Of a DNA stretch of 35,751 nt, positions 25,689 through 34,466 are shown one piece after another (positions within the stretch are counted from its first letter, which is position 1; every line of letters begins with the position of its first letter). The notes under the pieces were generated by a model. It made no database searches and was not told the origin of the DNA. It worked only from the letters and a program-made list of their open reading frames with translations. Position numbers and translations under genes: made by a program. The stretch comes from Acidobacteriota bacterium. Lineage in GTDB: Bacteria; Acidobacteriota; Terriglobia; UBA7540. The DNA lies in NCBI GenBank assembly GCA_902812415.1, contig CADDZJ010000040.1, forward strand, positions 1 to 35,751, in the 5' to 3' direction.

Positions 25689-26717
25689 TCACCACAACGA
25701 ATGAATCGCAGAATGATGCATCATGATCTGCGGCCCGGTAGAGACCAAATTCGATTTCCCTGCGGGCGAAACCCAAAGCGCCGCCACATCGGGCAATCTC
25801 CTCACCAGCCGTCCGCCTTCCTGAGGTCCCAGCAGGAACAGCGTTGTCGAAAGCCCATCGGTTGCGACGGCGGTCTGCGCAACAACGCTCACAGCCAAAG
25901 TCGCATTGACAGGCCGGTCGGTAAACGGATTAATAATGTGGCCGAATCCTTCGGGATCGATCAGGCTGGAACGGCTTTGCTCAGAAGTTGAGACGCTATC
26001 ATCCCGCAGCAGCACGGTTGGGTCCAGGCGGCGTGAGGGGTCTCGCAGATGCACCAGCCACCCGGGCTGGCCTGGAGGAGTCCCCATCGCATAGACGGTG
26101 CTTCCTCCCGCGTTGATGAGCGCGTTGCGGAGTCCGTAAGATCGAAGCGCCTCGGCGGCTCGGTCCACTGCGTAACCTTTTCCAATAGCTCCCAGATCGA
26201 TTCGCAGGCAGGGAGAGTGGAATTCAATGCGGTTCGGAGGAATCAGCTCAATTTGTTGATAGCCCACGCAACGGCGAAGCTTCTCGATGAGGGAAGCCGA
26301 GGGAGGCTTGCCACGAGCCTGCGCCGCTTTCCAGGCATCCACCAATGGGGCGACCGAAATATCAAATTTGCCCTCGGAAAGCCGTGAGTAGACAAGAGAA
26401 TCCTGAATCGCGCGATAAAGGTCTCGCGGAACCGCCTCAGCATGGAAGTGAGCGGAGCGGTTGAGCCGGCTCAAATCGCTGCTCTCGTCGAAGTTGCTCA
26501 TCACGTGATCCAGTTCAATAATTCGCCGGAACGCGGCCTCGATGGCCTTCGAGGCCCGATCGGGAGACGGATCATAGGCCGCAATCTCATAGACCGTCCC
26601 CATCGCGTATTGCTTTTTATAGACAAACTGTTGCGCAGCGCCCAAGGCTGACGCGCAACCCAGGAGCCACAGAAGCGGCGAAAGGCAGGAGCCGCGAGCA
26701 GTTTCAGGCCAGCGCAT
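25689..26717 (-). CDS. apbE: FAD:protein FMN transferase, ApbE family
   Basis: A 342-residue protein with the ApbE core motifs: MGTVYEI (39-45), FDISVAPLVDAW (118-129), IDLGAIGKGYAVDRA (173-187), NAGGSTVYAMG (202-212), SLIDPEGFGHIINPFTDRP (251-269) and TAVATDGLSTTLFLLG (282-297). ApbE uses FAD and Mg2+ to attach FMN covalently to a Ser/Thr of exported or membrane proteins, such as Nqr/Rnf subunits and FMN-binding domain proteins. An N-terminal hydrophobic run with LLWLLGC (around Cys21) suggests a signal peptide or lipoprotein anchor. It overlaps the propeller gene by 14 bp. No acceptor with the usual TGA-type flavinylation motif is recognisable in the window. Confidence 0.94.
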   Translation of the reverse strand: MRWPETARGSCLSPLLWLLGCASALGAAQQFVYKKQYAMGTVYEIAAYDPSPDRASKAIEAAFRRIIELDHVMSNFDESSDLSRLNRSAHFHAEAVPRDLYRAIQDSLVYSRLSEGKFDISVAPLVDAWKAAQARGKPPSASLIEKLRRCVGYQQIELIPPNRIEFHSPCLRIDLGAIGKGYAVDRAAEALRSYGLRNALINAGGSTVYAMGTPPGQPGWLVHLRDPSRRLDPTVLLRDDSVSTSEQSRSSLIDPEGFGHIINPFTDRPVNATLAVSVVAQTAVATDGLSTTLFLLGPQEGGRLVRRLPDVAALWVSPAGKSNLVSTGPQIMMHHSAIHSLW

Positions 26718-27753
26718 AGACCATGCCCTCGGTCGTCGCCAGATAGATGGCGTCTTCGGTCAGCACCGGACTGGATTGGACCGACTCCCCCAGGCCCGCC
26801 GCCCAGATTCTTCGTCCTGACCGGACGTCCAGGGCGTAAACCCCGCCGCCCATGGATTGCCCGCACACCACGTCGCCGCTTGTGACCGGAGGCGCCGTGA
26901 TGACCCAGCCGGCGCGCGTTTTCCAGCGCAACCGGCCATCAGGAATGTTCGCGGCATAGAGATAACCATCCTTGCTGCCTGCGATCACGGTATTGCCGGC
27001 AACGGCGGGTGAGGAAGCGATGCCCAATCCCGTGGCGAGTTTCCAGCGGACGCTTCCGGTGGCGGCGTCGAGCGCGTAGAGATAAAAATCTTCGGAGCCG
27101 ATCAGAACCAGGCCATTTGACAAAGCGGGCGAGGAATCCAGACCGTTTCCAGTCGGCGCGCTCCAGATGACCTGGCCGGAAGCTGTTTCCAGGCTGTAGA
27201 CGTTTCCGTTGCTGCACCCAAAATAGACCTGGCGCTCGGTGGCATAAGCTGTGGAGTAGATGCGAGCGCCCAGATTGCGCATCCAGCGAGTCGTTCCGGT
27301 TGCAACGTCCACTGCATAGAAGCGCCCGTCGGCTGCGCCGAACAACGCCAGGCCGCCAACGGTTACCGGCGAGGTCCATACTTCAGCCTGCGCCGAGGCT
27401 CTCCAAAGCTCGCGCCCCGAGCGACGATCGACGGCGTAGACCTTGCCTGAATCGCAGCCAAAAAGAATCTTGTCGCCGGAAAGCGCTGGAGTTGAATGGA
27501 TGCGGTCTTCGGCTTGAAATTTCCAGACGGGCCGCCCGGTAACCGTTTCGATGGCATAAAGCTTTCCATCCAGCGCGGTGACGTAAAGGATGCCGTCGCG
27601 CAGGACGGGAGCCGAACGCACAGAGCCTTCCAGCCGAAGCTGCCAGCGGGCGCTCTGGGGAGGATGCCTGGGCCAGGGGCCTTGTCCGCCCGCGCGGCTG
27701 TTATCGCAAAGCAAGGCGGCCCAGAAGTCTTCGTGAGTGGGTGCTTCGGTCAT
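26704..27753 (-). CDS. PQQ-type beta-propeller protein without a signal peptide
   Basis: A 349-residue protein built almost entirely of WD-like/PQQ blades of about 38-40 residues. Each follows the pattern SxPal-g-vl-iGs-dG-lYAlda-tG--rW (e.g. DGKLYAIETVTGRPVWKFQ, SGKVYAVDRRSGRELWR, DGYLYAANIPDGRLRWK); about seven or eight blades fit. Such proteins bind PQQ or serve as scaffolds like BamB. It starts with MTEAPTHEDFWAALL and has no Sec or Tat signal, which is unusual given its exported neighbours; it may work in the cytoplasm or be misstarted. Its ATG lies 9 bp after the DUF362 stop, immediately after GAGGAG, and its 3' end overlaps apbE. Confidence 0.9.
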   Translation of the reverse strand: MTEAPTHEDFWAALLCDNSRAGGQGPWPRHPPQSARWQLRLEGSVRSAPVLRDGILYVTALDGKLYAIETVTGRPVWKFQAEDRIHSTPALSGDKILFGCDSGKVYAVDRRSGRELWRASAQAEVWTSPVTVGGLALFGAADGRFYAVDVATGTTRWMRNLGARIYSTAYATERQVYFGCSNGNVYSLETASGQVIWSAPTGNGLDSSPALSNGLVLIGSEDFYLYALDAATGSVRWKLATGLGIASSPAVAGNTVIAGSKDGYLYAANIPDGRLRWKTRAGWVITAPPVTSGDVVCGQSMGGGVYALDVRSGRRIWAAGLGESVQSSPVLTEDAIYLATTEGMVYALA

Positions 27754-27762
27754 CTCCTCACG

Positions 27763-28926
27763 TTATCCCAAATCCAGCCGGCGGTGATCGATTTTGGAAG
27801 GCTCCCAGACGCCCAGGCCCAGTTTTCCGGCTGCTTCAATATGAGCGGGCTGGCGGAAGAACAAGCTCTTATGAGGGTCGCGGAAATACTCGCGCTCGCT
27901 GCGCACGATGTTTGCCGGATTGCGATCCCACAGCGAGAGGGCTCCTTCCTGCTGGCGCTTTTTCTCAATCGTCTGAAGCTCGACCGTATCAACCGCCACA
28001 GGATCAGTGCCCAGAAACAGAGTCCCAGCCTGGTAGATGAAATCCTGCAACTGGGTTAAAGGCCCGCCGTGCCACACTTCCCGCAGGCCGTCCATGATGT
28101 GCAACACGGCCTTCGAGCGCAGCGGCTCGGTCGAGCACATGACGCCGATGAGCGGATCGGTAAAGGTGATGGGCGCGTGATGCGAGCGCGCGACGTTGTT
28201 GAATGAGCCGTATCCGAGGTTTTTCAGGCAGCCGGTCACGCCTGCAGCCGAGTGGTCCTTCAGCGTGGGCACGTTCACAATCTTGGTGATCTGCTGGGTC
28301 ACGACGCGCGCAAGATAGGATCGAGTCTCCCATTCGCCAAAGAAATTGGCCTCGCAATAGACGTTCAAATCATACGCCTCAACGTCTCGTGCCCGATGCT
28401 CAAGCCCAATCACGCGGATGCCGACGGGCAGAAGCGCATGGTAGCTGCCCGCCTGAATCTCCGTGGAATAGCGGTCGTAGATCAGGATGTTGCGCGTGGG
28501 GACGCCTGCCGATTCGATCCCGCGGATAATCTCACGAACCAGTTCGGGAGAAGAATAACAGGCGGGCGCTCCAGAGGGATTGATCTTGATGCCGACGACG
28601 TCGCCGGGATTGAAGAAGCGCTCCCAGGCGGCCCGGGCGGAACTTTCTCCTGTGAGCGATTGCATGCCGTGTTCGAGCATGAGGCGAACAATAGACTGAG
28701 AGACGTGATTTTCGAGGATCGATTTGGAATGGAAAACTTCCACCACCCGGCCTGGAAACAGGCCCGGCATCCCGAATGGTGAGCGCTCGGCCAGCGGCAT
28801 CCCGTGAACGTGTATGGGAGGCGGCGGAGGCAGGTGAACTTCTTCGCCTGCCCTGGAAGACGCTTGGTCGAGAAACAGGCTTGCAGTTCCCAGGCAAGCG
28901 CTTGTAACAAAAGTCCGTCGATTCAT
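27763..28926 (-). CDS. Tat-exported DUF362-family protein
   Basis: A 387-residue protein beginning MNRRTFVTSACLGTASLFL, a twin-arginine signal, followed by a Pro/His-rich linker. The DUF362 core is visible: GDVVGIKINPSG (about 112-123), VPTLKDHSAAGVTGCLKNLGYG (about 225-245) and FLGTDPVAVDTVELQTIE. The DUF362 family is often fused to or encoded near ferredoxin domains; no CxxCxxC cluster is seen here, so an iron-sulfur role is not supported. It is the first gene of the tight DUF362-propeller-apbE-unknown unit. A folded, cofactor-bearing Tat substrate would fit with the ApbE flavin-transfer activity. Biochemical function is unknown. Confidence 0.86.
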   Translation of the reverse strand: MNRRTFVTSACLGTASLFLDQASSRAGEEVHLPPPPPIHVHGMPLAERSPFGMPGLFPGRVVEVFHSKSILENHVSQSIVRLMLEHGMQSLTGESSARAAWERFFNPGDVVGIKINPSGAPACYSSPELVREIIRGIESAGVPTRNILIYDRYSTEIQAGSYHALLPVGIRVIGLEHRARDVEAYDLNVYCEANFFGEWETRSYLARVVTQQITKIVNVPTLKDHSAAGVTGCLKNLGYGSFNNVARSHHAPITFTDPLIGVMCSTEPLRSKAVLHIMDGLREVWHGGPLTQLQDFIYQAGTLFLGTDPVAVDTVELQTIEKKRQQEGALSLWDRNPANIVRSEREYFRDPHKSLFFRQPAHIEAAGKLGLGVWEPSKIDHRRLDLG

Positions 28927-29148
28927 GATCTCGATCCATCGGCGGCGCTGCCGCCCGAAAAGACCGCTTCATGTTACTCCGCCAGCGGACTGCCATTCAA
29001 GAGCGTGTTTGAAAAGGGAGAGGCGACAAGCTAACGCAAGATCAATTCTCTGTTATTCGCGCGCATGCGGGAATCCAGGCATGGTAGAACAATGTGACCA
29101 TTGCCTGTGTTGAGATAACAGACGGAAAGCTGTCCAAAGGAAAGGTCG

Positions 29149-29748
29149 TCAGATTTCCCGACGGCCTTCCATGGCTTTGAGCATGGTAACTTCATCGGCG
29201 AATTCAAGCTCAGAGCCTACAGGAATGCCCATTGCAATGCGGCTGACTTTTACGCCCAGAGGTTTGATCAGTTTGGAAAGGTAAATGGCGGTGGCTTCGC
29301 CTTCGACGTTGGGGTTGGTGGCGACAATGATTTCCTTCACGCTGCCGCTTTTGAGACGCTCCATCAAATTCTTGAGTCTCAATTGCTCCGGGCCTATGCC
29401 CTGCAAGGGTGAAAGCGCCCCGTGCAGCACATGGTAGAGGCCGTGGAATTCGCGCGTGCGTTCGATGCCCACAACGTTATAGGGGGTTTCAACGACGCAG
29501 ATCACGGACTGATCGCGGGTGGGATCGGAACAATATTCGCAGGGATCCTGCTCGGTAAGGTTGTTGCACAGGTTGCAAAGCCGGATCTTATCTTTAACTT
29601 CGAGGATCGCCTGCGACAGGCGTTCGGCATCCTCGCGCGCGGCGCGCTCAATGTGGAACGCGATGCGCTGCGCGGATTTTTGGCCGATTCCGGGAAGCCG
29701 CTTCAACTCGTCAATCAACCTTGAGAGCGGCCCGGCGAATACGCTCAT
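29149..29748 (-). CDS. recR: Recombination mediator RecR
   Basis: A 199-residue protein of normal length. It has the helix-hairpin-helix [19 protein letters not shown], the zinc finger Cys58-x2-Cys61...Cys70-x2-Cys73, and the Toprim domain (about 81-175) with [32 protein letters not shown] and [18 protein letters not shown]. RecR loads RecA with RecO/RecF at gaps. It is downstream of dnaX-ybaB in the order conserved across bacteria; the 200-bp gap (29749-29949) contains no gene but does have a promoter-like pair. Confidence 0.97.
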   Translation of the reverse strand: MSVFAGPLSRLIDELKRLPGIGQKSAQRIAFHIERAAREDAERLSQAILEVKDKIRLCNLCNNLTEQDPCEYCSDPTRDQSVICVVETPYNVVGIERTREFHGLYHVLHGALSPLQGIGPEQLRLKNLMERLKSGSVKEIIVATNPNVEGEATAIYLSKLIKPLGVKVSRIAMGIPVGSELEFADEVTMLKAMEGRREI

Positions 29749-29846
29749 GATGAAACCCTCGATCAGAACGCGGCATTCATTCTTGATTATCGCGCGTGGT
29801 TCTTTGCTGTGCTGGCGCAGACAGCGACGCCGCAGCCCGCTTTGTC

Positions 29847-29876
29847 ACTATATTCTGGAACCCTCAGCAGGCGCAA
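29847..29876 (-). promoter_or_regulatory. Promoter-like pair upstream of recR
   Basis: On the minus strand TTGCGC (29871-29876) and TATAGT (29847-29852) are 18 bp apart, about 100 bp upstream of recR's ATG. This would allow recR its own transcript in addition to read-through from dnaX-ybaB. Consensus-based only. Confidence 0.4.
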
Positions 29877-29949
29877 ACCACGCGCAAGATTCTCAAGTTT
29901 TCGGGGATCTGACGATCTTTGAGGTTTTTGAAGTTCGATCGGAGCCGGA

Positions 29950-30261
29950 TCACATCAGGCCTGGCAGATTCAAGCCGCCGGTCAGATTTCCCACGCGGCT
30001 GGCCAACTGTTCGTCGATCTTGCGCGCCGCCTCGTTCACCGCTGCCAGCACCAGGTCCTGAAGCATCTCGCTATCCTTGGAGGCAAACACTTCCGGGTCA
30101 ATATGGACGGAGATCAACTGCTTCTGGCCGTTCATCTTGACCGTTACCATTCCCCCTCCGGCTGAAGCGTCCACTAACAACTCATCCAGTTGCTTTTGCA
30201 GTTGTTCCTGAAGTTGCTGCACCTGCTTCATGATTTGCTGCATTTGTTGGAGATTTTTCAT
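29950..30261 (-). CDS. ybaB: YbaB/EbfC nucleoid-associated protein
   Basis: A 103-residue protein with the YbaB/EbfC pattern: an N-terminal Met/Gln-rich helix (MKNLQQMQQIMKQVQQLQEQLQ), then GGGMVTVKMNGQKQLISVHIDPEVF and DLVLAAVNEAARKIDEQLAS. It binds DNA as a dimer. It begins 3 bp after the dnaX stop (TGAGCCATG), which suggests coupling, and precedes recR, the classic order. Confidence 0.96.
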   Translation of the reverse strand: MKNLQQMQQIMKQVQQLQEQLQKQLDELLVDASAGGGMVTVKMNGQKQLISVHIDPEVFASKDSEMLQDLVLAAVNEAARKIDEQLASRVGNLTGGLNLPGLM

Positions 30262-30264
30262 GGC

Positions 30265-32127
30265 TCACTCTCCGCTCAGATCTTTAACGTCCATCAAGAC
30301 GCAGTCAAATCGTTTCTGAAATACCTCGACCACCGGATCGCGTTGAGCCCGCTCCTGGGTGCTCGGGCGCGCGGGCGTGGACCGCCCATCATCCGTGCTC
30401 AGTGTAACACAGATTTTTACCGGCTGCCCTAACACCTTCTCGCATGCCGCGCGCAGCTTCTGCTGGTGCTCGCGGCCTTTCAGCAACTCCGCTGCCCAGA
30501 CGCCTTCCCGAGGATAGATGAAGTGGACTTGACCGTCTTCAAACCGCCAGCCCACTACCGGGTTGAGGCAACTGCTCAGGAACTTGGACTGCTCGAAGAG
30601 GAGGGCCTTGATCGCCGCGAGGCGCGCATCCTCGAAAGCAGCAGAAGAAGATGCCAGCGCTTCTTCCGATTCGGCGGAGGAAGCGATAGGTTCTTCCGAT
30701 AGAGCTTGCGCCGGGGCTGCCGACTGGGGGGCTTCAGAAGCGCTTCCGCCAGGATGACCGGGCGCGGCGGCTTCTTGACGGATTGCCGAAGCGCCAGGCG
30801 CTCCTCCCGTCAAGGGCTGCGCAACAGCAGCTTTCAACGCAGAGGAGTTTGCGTCAGGAGTTGGCGCTGAGCGTTTCCAGGGAGGAACCGCGGGACGCTG
30901 CGCAGGCTCACGGGCGGGGGCTCCGGAAGAGCGGCCGGGCTGAACTGCCGCCGCTCCGCCCGAGCCGCTGCCGGAAATCTGGCCGCTGCGCGCACTCTGG
31001 TTCTGAATGGCGGTTAACAGGCTTTCGAGCGCCACGAGCTTGGGAGCCTGCGCCAGTTTCACCAGCGCCAGTTCCAGGTGAAAGCGCGGCTGGAGCGAAT
31101 AGCGCATCTCATTCTGCGCGCGCAGCAACGTCTGGAAGCAGCGCGTCAGGTCTTCCTCGGTGAGCGAAGCGGCAAGCTTTTCAAGGCTGGCTCGCTCGTC
31201 ATCCGGGACTTGAAGCAAGGGGCTTGCAACTCCGCAGCTTTTGGCAATCATCAGATTGCGCGTGTAGCGCGTGAATTCGCCGCAGAAGGTGAGAAGATCA
31301 TAGCCTTCGCCTGTCAGGCGGTTCACCTGCTCCAGCACCCGGCGCGCATCGCCGGCATGAATTGCTTCCATCACCTCGCCGAGCAAAGTGGCTGAGACCA
31401 CGCCCAGCAACTGCCGCACACGTTCCTCTTCGACGCTTTCTCCGGAAGCGGCGATCACTTCATCAAGCAGCGAAAGGGCATCTCGCAAGCTGCCTTCCGC
31501 CCCCTGGGCCACCAGGCTCAAGGCGCCCTCGTCGGCCTTGACGCCTTCGCGTTCGCAGACGGTCTTGAGCCGCTCCAGGATTTCTGAATAATCGAGCAGG
31601 CGGAAGGCAAAGTGCTGGCAGCGCGACTGAATGGTGGCGGGAAGCTTGTGCGCTTCGGTCGTGGCCAGAACAAACAGCGAGCGTTCCGGCGGCTCTTCCA
31701 GGGTCTTCAGCAGAGCGTTGAATGCCTCGGTCGTCAGCATGTGGACTTCGTCGATGATGAAGACCTTGTAATGGTCGCGGGCCGGCAGGTAGCGCGCGTT
31801 TTCGCGTAACTGGCGGATTTCGTCGATGCCGCGGTTGGAGGCGGCGTCGATTTCCAGAACGTCCACGGAATTGCCGGCAGCGATTTCCTGACAGGAGGGA
31901 CATTCACCGCAGGGAGTAATTGTAGGCCCTTTCACGCAATTGAGCGCTTTGGCCAGGATGCGCGCCATCGTGGTCTTGCCTACCCCGCGCGCGCCTGAAA
32001 AGATGTAACCGTGCGCCACGCGGTTGGTGCGAATGGCGTTCTTCAGCGTTTCGCTCACCATGCGCTGGCCGACCACGTCATCGAAAGTTTGCGGCCGGTA
32101 TTTGCGGGCAATGACCTGGTAGGACAT
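30265..32127 (-). CDS. dnaX: DNA polymerase III subunit gamma/tau
   Basis: A 620-residue clamp-loader ATPase. It has Walker A GARGVGKT (45-52), the zinc-binding cysteines 64, 73, 76 and 79, Walker B VFIIDEVHM (122-130), sensor 1 LFVLATTE and the SRC motif (168-170). Domain III is followed by a Pro/Ala/Ser-rich linker (about 385-510) and a C-terminal tau-like domain (about 515-600, FLSSCLNPVVGWRFEDGQVHFIYP). I see no classic A-run slippery site for a gamma frameshift product. Start is ATG at 32127. It precedes ybaB and recR and follows the SRP RNA. Confidence 0.96.
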   Translation of the reverse strand: MSYQVIARKYRPQTFDDVVGQRMVSETLKNAIRTNRVAHGYIFSGARGVGKTTMARILAKALNCVKGPTITPCGECPSCQEIAAGNSVDVLEIDAASNRGIDEIRQLRENARYLPARDHYKVFIIDEVHMLTTEAFNALLKTLEEPPERSLFVLATTEAHKLPATIQSRCQHFAFRLLDYSEILERLKTVCEREGVKADEGALSLVAQGAEGSLRDALSLLDEVIAASGESVEEERVRQLLGVVSATLLGEVMEAIHAGDARRVLEQVNRLTGEGYDLLTFCGEFTRYTRNLMIAKSCGVASPLLQVPDDERASLEKLAASLTEEDLTRCFQTLLRAQNEMRYSLQPRFHLELALVKLAQAPKLVALESLLTAIQNQSARSGQISGSGSGGAAAVQPGRSSGAPAREPAQRPAVPPWKRSAPTPDANSSALKAAVAQPLTGGAPGASAIRQEAAAPGHPGGSASEAPQSAAPAQALSEEPIASSAESEEALASSSAAFEDARLAAIKALLFEQSKFLSSCLNPVVGWRFEDGQVHFIYPREGVWAAELLKGREHQQKLRAACEKVLGQPVKICVTLSTDDGRSTPARPSTQERAQRDPVVEVFQKRFDCVLMDVKDLSGE

Positions 32128-32139
32128 TTTGAAAGAAAG

Positions 32140-32275
32140 TGACGAGTTATGGGTTATGAGTGAAGCGGGAGGAATTTTGCAGTTTCAACCGGCGCAAGCT
32201 GCCCACAAGCTAAGCGTTCTTTGTTGAGGGCTTATCGCTGAATGCTTTTCACTCTTAACTCGTAACTCTGAACTA
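32140..32275. repeat. Inverted repeat between SRP RNA and dnaX
   Basis: GAGTTATGGGTTATGAGTGAA (about 32143-32164) faces TTCACTCTTAACTCGTAACTC (about 32249-32269), an imperfect inverted repeat. The same kind of words recur at 15127-15245. It is probably a dispersed element. It also lies where the dnaX leader would be. Confidence 0.55.
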
Positions 32276-32286
32276 TTTTTGGAGCC

Positions 32287-32387
32287 AGACCTCGGGACAT
32301 CTGCGGCACACGGAGAGGCTCGTTACCGTTGCTTCCTTCCGGACCTGGCGGGGTTCGCGAGCATCCATTGCACAGAGCCCGAAGCCT
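32287..32387 (-). ncRNA. ffs: Signal recognition particle RNA, small bacterial type
   Basis: The apical domain is unmistakable: CCAGGTCCGGAAGGAAGCA on the minus strand, including the GGAA tetraloop and both asymmetric loop sides that bind Ffh (matching CGAGCC and GTGTGCCGCAGATG on the 3' side). The ends pair over 10 bp: AGGCTTCGGG (5') with CCCGAGGTCT (3'), which fixes the boundaries to within a few bases and gives about 101 nt, the usual 4.5S size. It lies just upstream of dnaX, a conserved arrangement. It works with Ffh/FtsY in co-translational targeting. Confidence 0.95.
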
Positions 32388-32389
32388 GA

Positions 32390-32417
32390 CAGATAACTTG
32401 CCAGCGCCGATCTTCAA
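32390..32417 (-). promoter_or_regulatory. Promoter-like pair for the SRP RNA
   Basis: On the minus strand TTGAAG (32412-32417), a 16-bp spacer and TATCTG (32390-32395). The predicted start would fall near 32383, within a few bases of the folded 5' end. Consensus-based only. Confidence 0.4.
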
Positions 32418-33497
32418 ACAGAAGTCCCTACAAGAAAAGCCTTCCGTTAAGAGGCGCGACGTTGAAATAGTATCATGCGCCCTCCCCGGCCGTCGACTTC
32501 TCACTTGGCAGATTGCCGAAAAACCCAAGGCGACGGCACGGGCGCAGCATGCTCGCCGGGCGGACGCCGTCCGTCCCTACGTTGGCTCTGGTGATTCTCC
32601 TCTTGGCGCCTTTGCCTGCCATTCTGCCCTGAAAAATACGCCGATATTTCGGCACACAACCCAAACCACCTGCCAGTCTCGGCGTAATTTTCAGCCTTTG
32701 GGGTGTCGTAAAGCGACATGGCAGACTGAGCGAAAACGCCATGAGCCTTCGGCTCACCACGTGACATGAAAATGTAGGCCAGCGTCTCGCTGGCCCGGAC
32801 GAAGCCCGCAAAGCCTGCCCTCGGCACAGCTAAGGGATGCCGCAGCTACGGGATATTTTCAGGGCAGCGAAGAATCCCTGTATTTCGACCCAGACAAACG
32901 CCGTGAGGCACTTCCGTAGTTGCAGAATCAAACAAATAGGGAGATTCTTCATGATTTTCGGCTCCTCACAATGACAGGGTGGTGCGCTTCGGCTCTATCG
33001 AAAATTACCTGCCAGTTATTCCCGTGTAGGCAAATCCATACGCAGCCCTTTGCCCCCAAGTTCACGGAGGATGAGCAGCTTAGCGGGAGGGTGACTCCAA
33101 GGGCGGTTTTTGTATTCATGGGTGGTCTACCGTGCCTAGGCAGACTCTTTGAAGGGCAGGCTGCGAGAGCCTTTAGCCCCATAGCAAGGTGCCGGTATCG
33201 AGCGATTAATAACATTTTATTGCACTCCGTGACGAGCCGAGCTAAGATGCATAATCGCGCAGGTGGTTTGAATCGAAGCCGATTCAAGAACGTAAGTGGG
33301 CGTGACAGCTTTTGATGTTGTTAAAAGTGAACGGCAGCGCCAGATTTCGAGACTAAGCCGCGCGCCGGGTCATTTCAAATCTCATATCGCGCTTAGGATG
33401 ACATTCTCCGCAATTTCTAGGCAGTGCGGCAAGGGAAAGTCATCTTCGCCATGGGTGATTCCAACTGGAGGGGAATCTCGATGCGAGAGGAAAAATA
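32418..33497. repeat. Non-coding stretch with nested inverted repeats
   Basis: No gene is supported over this 1.1 kb. GAAAAATACGCCGA (32631-32644) faces TCGGCGTAATTTTC (32679-32692) with one mismatch. CTGCCCTGAAAA (32624-32635) faces TTTTCAGGGCAG (32856-32867), enclosing the first. Other repeat words seen elsewhere in the window also occur (near 32870-32990 and 33390). The stretch looks like a mosaic of dispersed elements. Confidence 0.5.
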
Positions 33498-34091
33498 ATG
33501 TCGAAGTGGTGGGAAAAAGAAAGAGAGAAGGATGCGAAGAATCGGTCTCAGCAACGAACGCCTCCGAAACCTCAGACAACCCTCCCTAGAATTGAGGAGA
33601 CTCCACCGGCATTGGAAGGGATAACCCCAGCCGCGCCGGTGACTCCAAATTACTTCACAGAAGAGAGAGTAGAAAAAGTCATGACAGAAACCACATCGAA
33701 ACCCTCCTCCTATAGTTCGAACAGCCAGCACCAAACGTATCTGGGCGGCTCGGTAGTGCTGAAAGGAGAGCTCACCGGCAGCGAGGACCTTACGATTGAC
33801 GGCCAGTTTGAAGGGACGATCAATCTGAAGGATTGCTCTTTGACCATCGGCCAGCACGGCCAGGTGAAGGCGGATATCACCGCCAAGCAGGTGGTGGTGA
33901 GCGGAAAGCTCGACGGGAAGATTAACGCTCGCGAAAAGATCGATATTCGCCGCACAGGGAACGTGGTGGGAGACCTGGTGTCGGCGGGCGTGGCGATTGA
34001 AGACGGCGCCTATTTCAAAGGCAGCATCGAAATCCTTCGCGATGAAGAGAAGGCGCTGCCCCGGGCTGCTGCTTCCGCCTACAGCTCTTAA
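33498..34091 (+). CDS. Bactofilin, polymer-forming cytoskeletal protein
   Basis: A 197-residue protein with the bactofilin beta-helix core at about residues 78-180: VVLKGELTGSEDLTIDGQFEG, LTIGQHGQVKADITAKQVVV, GKLDGKINAREKIDIRRTG, GDLVSAGVAIEDGAYFKGSIE. These are the usual repeats of about ten residues. A charged, Pro-rich N-terminal 65 residues precede it. Bactofilins polymerise without nucleotide and organise the envelope. The ATG at 33498 follows GAGAGG; an internal ATG at 33681 is an alternative but lacks a ribosome site. Confidence 0.93.
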   Translation: MSKWWEKEREKDAKNRSQQRTPPKPQTTLPRIEETPPALEGITPAAPVTPNYFTEERVEKVMTETTSKPSSYSSNSQHQTYLGGSVVLKGELTGSEDLTIDGQFEGTINLKDCSLTIGQHGQVKADITAKQVVVSGKLDGKINAREKIDIRRTGNVVGDLVSAGVAIEDGAYFKGSIEILRDEEKALPRAAASAYSS

Positions 34092-34466
34092 CGAGCAGAG
34101 GGCTTTGTGAGGCTGCGTTAGAAGAGGCAGTGTCTCTTCGCCGCCTTGAGAGTGGCGGCTCGTGGCTTTAAAAATAAAAAAGTTGCGCTGCGTAAGGCTT
34201 TGGCCCGCAAGAGCCGCTTCGCTGTTACCTCCGCGCAAGCAGGTGTGGGAATTCCCGCTTGCGCAGGAATGACGCCGGTGTTTTCATGCAATGTGGTTGG
34301 GCCAAAGGCTCCTGAAGTCTCCTTTAGGGCGGGCTCTCACTGTCGGCCTCGATTTTCAATCGTTCGAGCGCAGGAGACATCGCTCTACCGGCTTTTAGAC
34401 GCAGGCTCCTTTGATACGGCCATCGTCTTGGCAGGCCACCTGTAAGGCTATGTCGGCCACGAAGTA
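34092..34466. other. Gap with repeat-like words and a mini-ORF
   Basis: No real gene is supported. GGGAATTCCCGCTTGCGCAGGAATGAC-type words around 34225-34275 resemble dispersed elements also hinted at near 29060. Just before the next gene a five-codon ORF (34450-34467, MSATK, after AAGG) ends in TAATG, overlapping the next ATG, and could couple its translation. Confidence 0.35.

Noticed and set aside
30265-32127. Programmed frameshift in dnaX making a short gamma form
   Set aside because: No A-AAA-AAG-type slippery run found in the frame.
32920-33315. Plus-strand 131-codon frame in the repeat mosaic
   Set aside because: No domain, and cysteine/arginine-rich noise; lies in repeat-bearing DNA.
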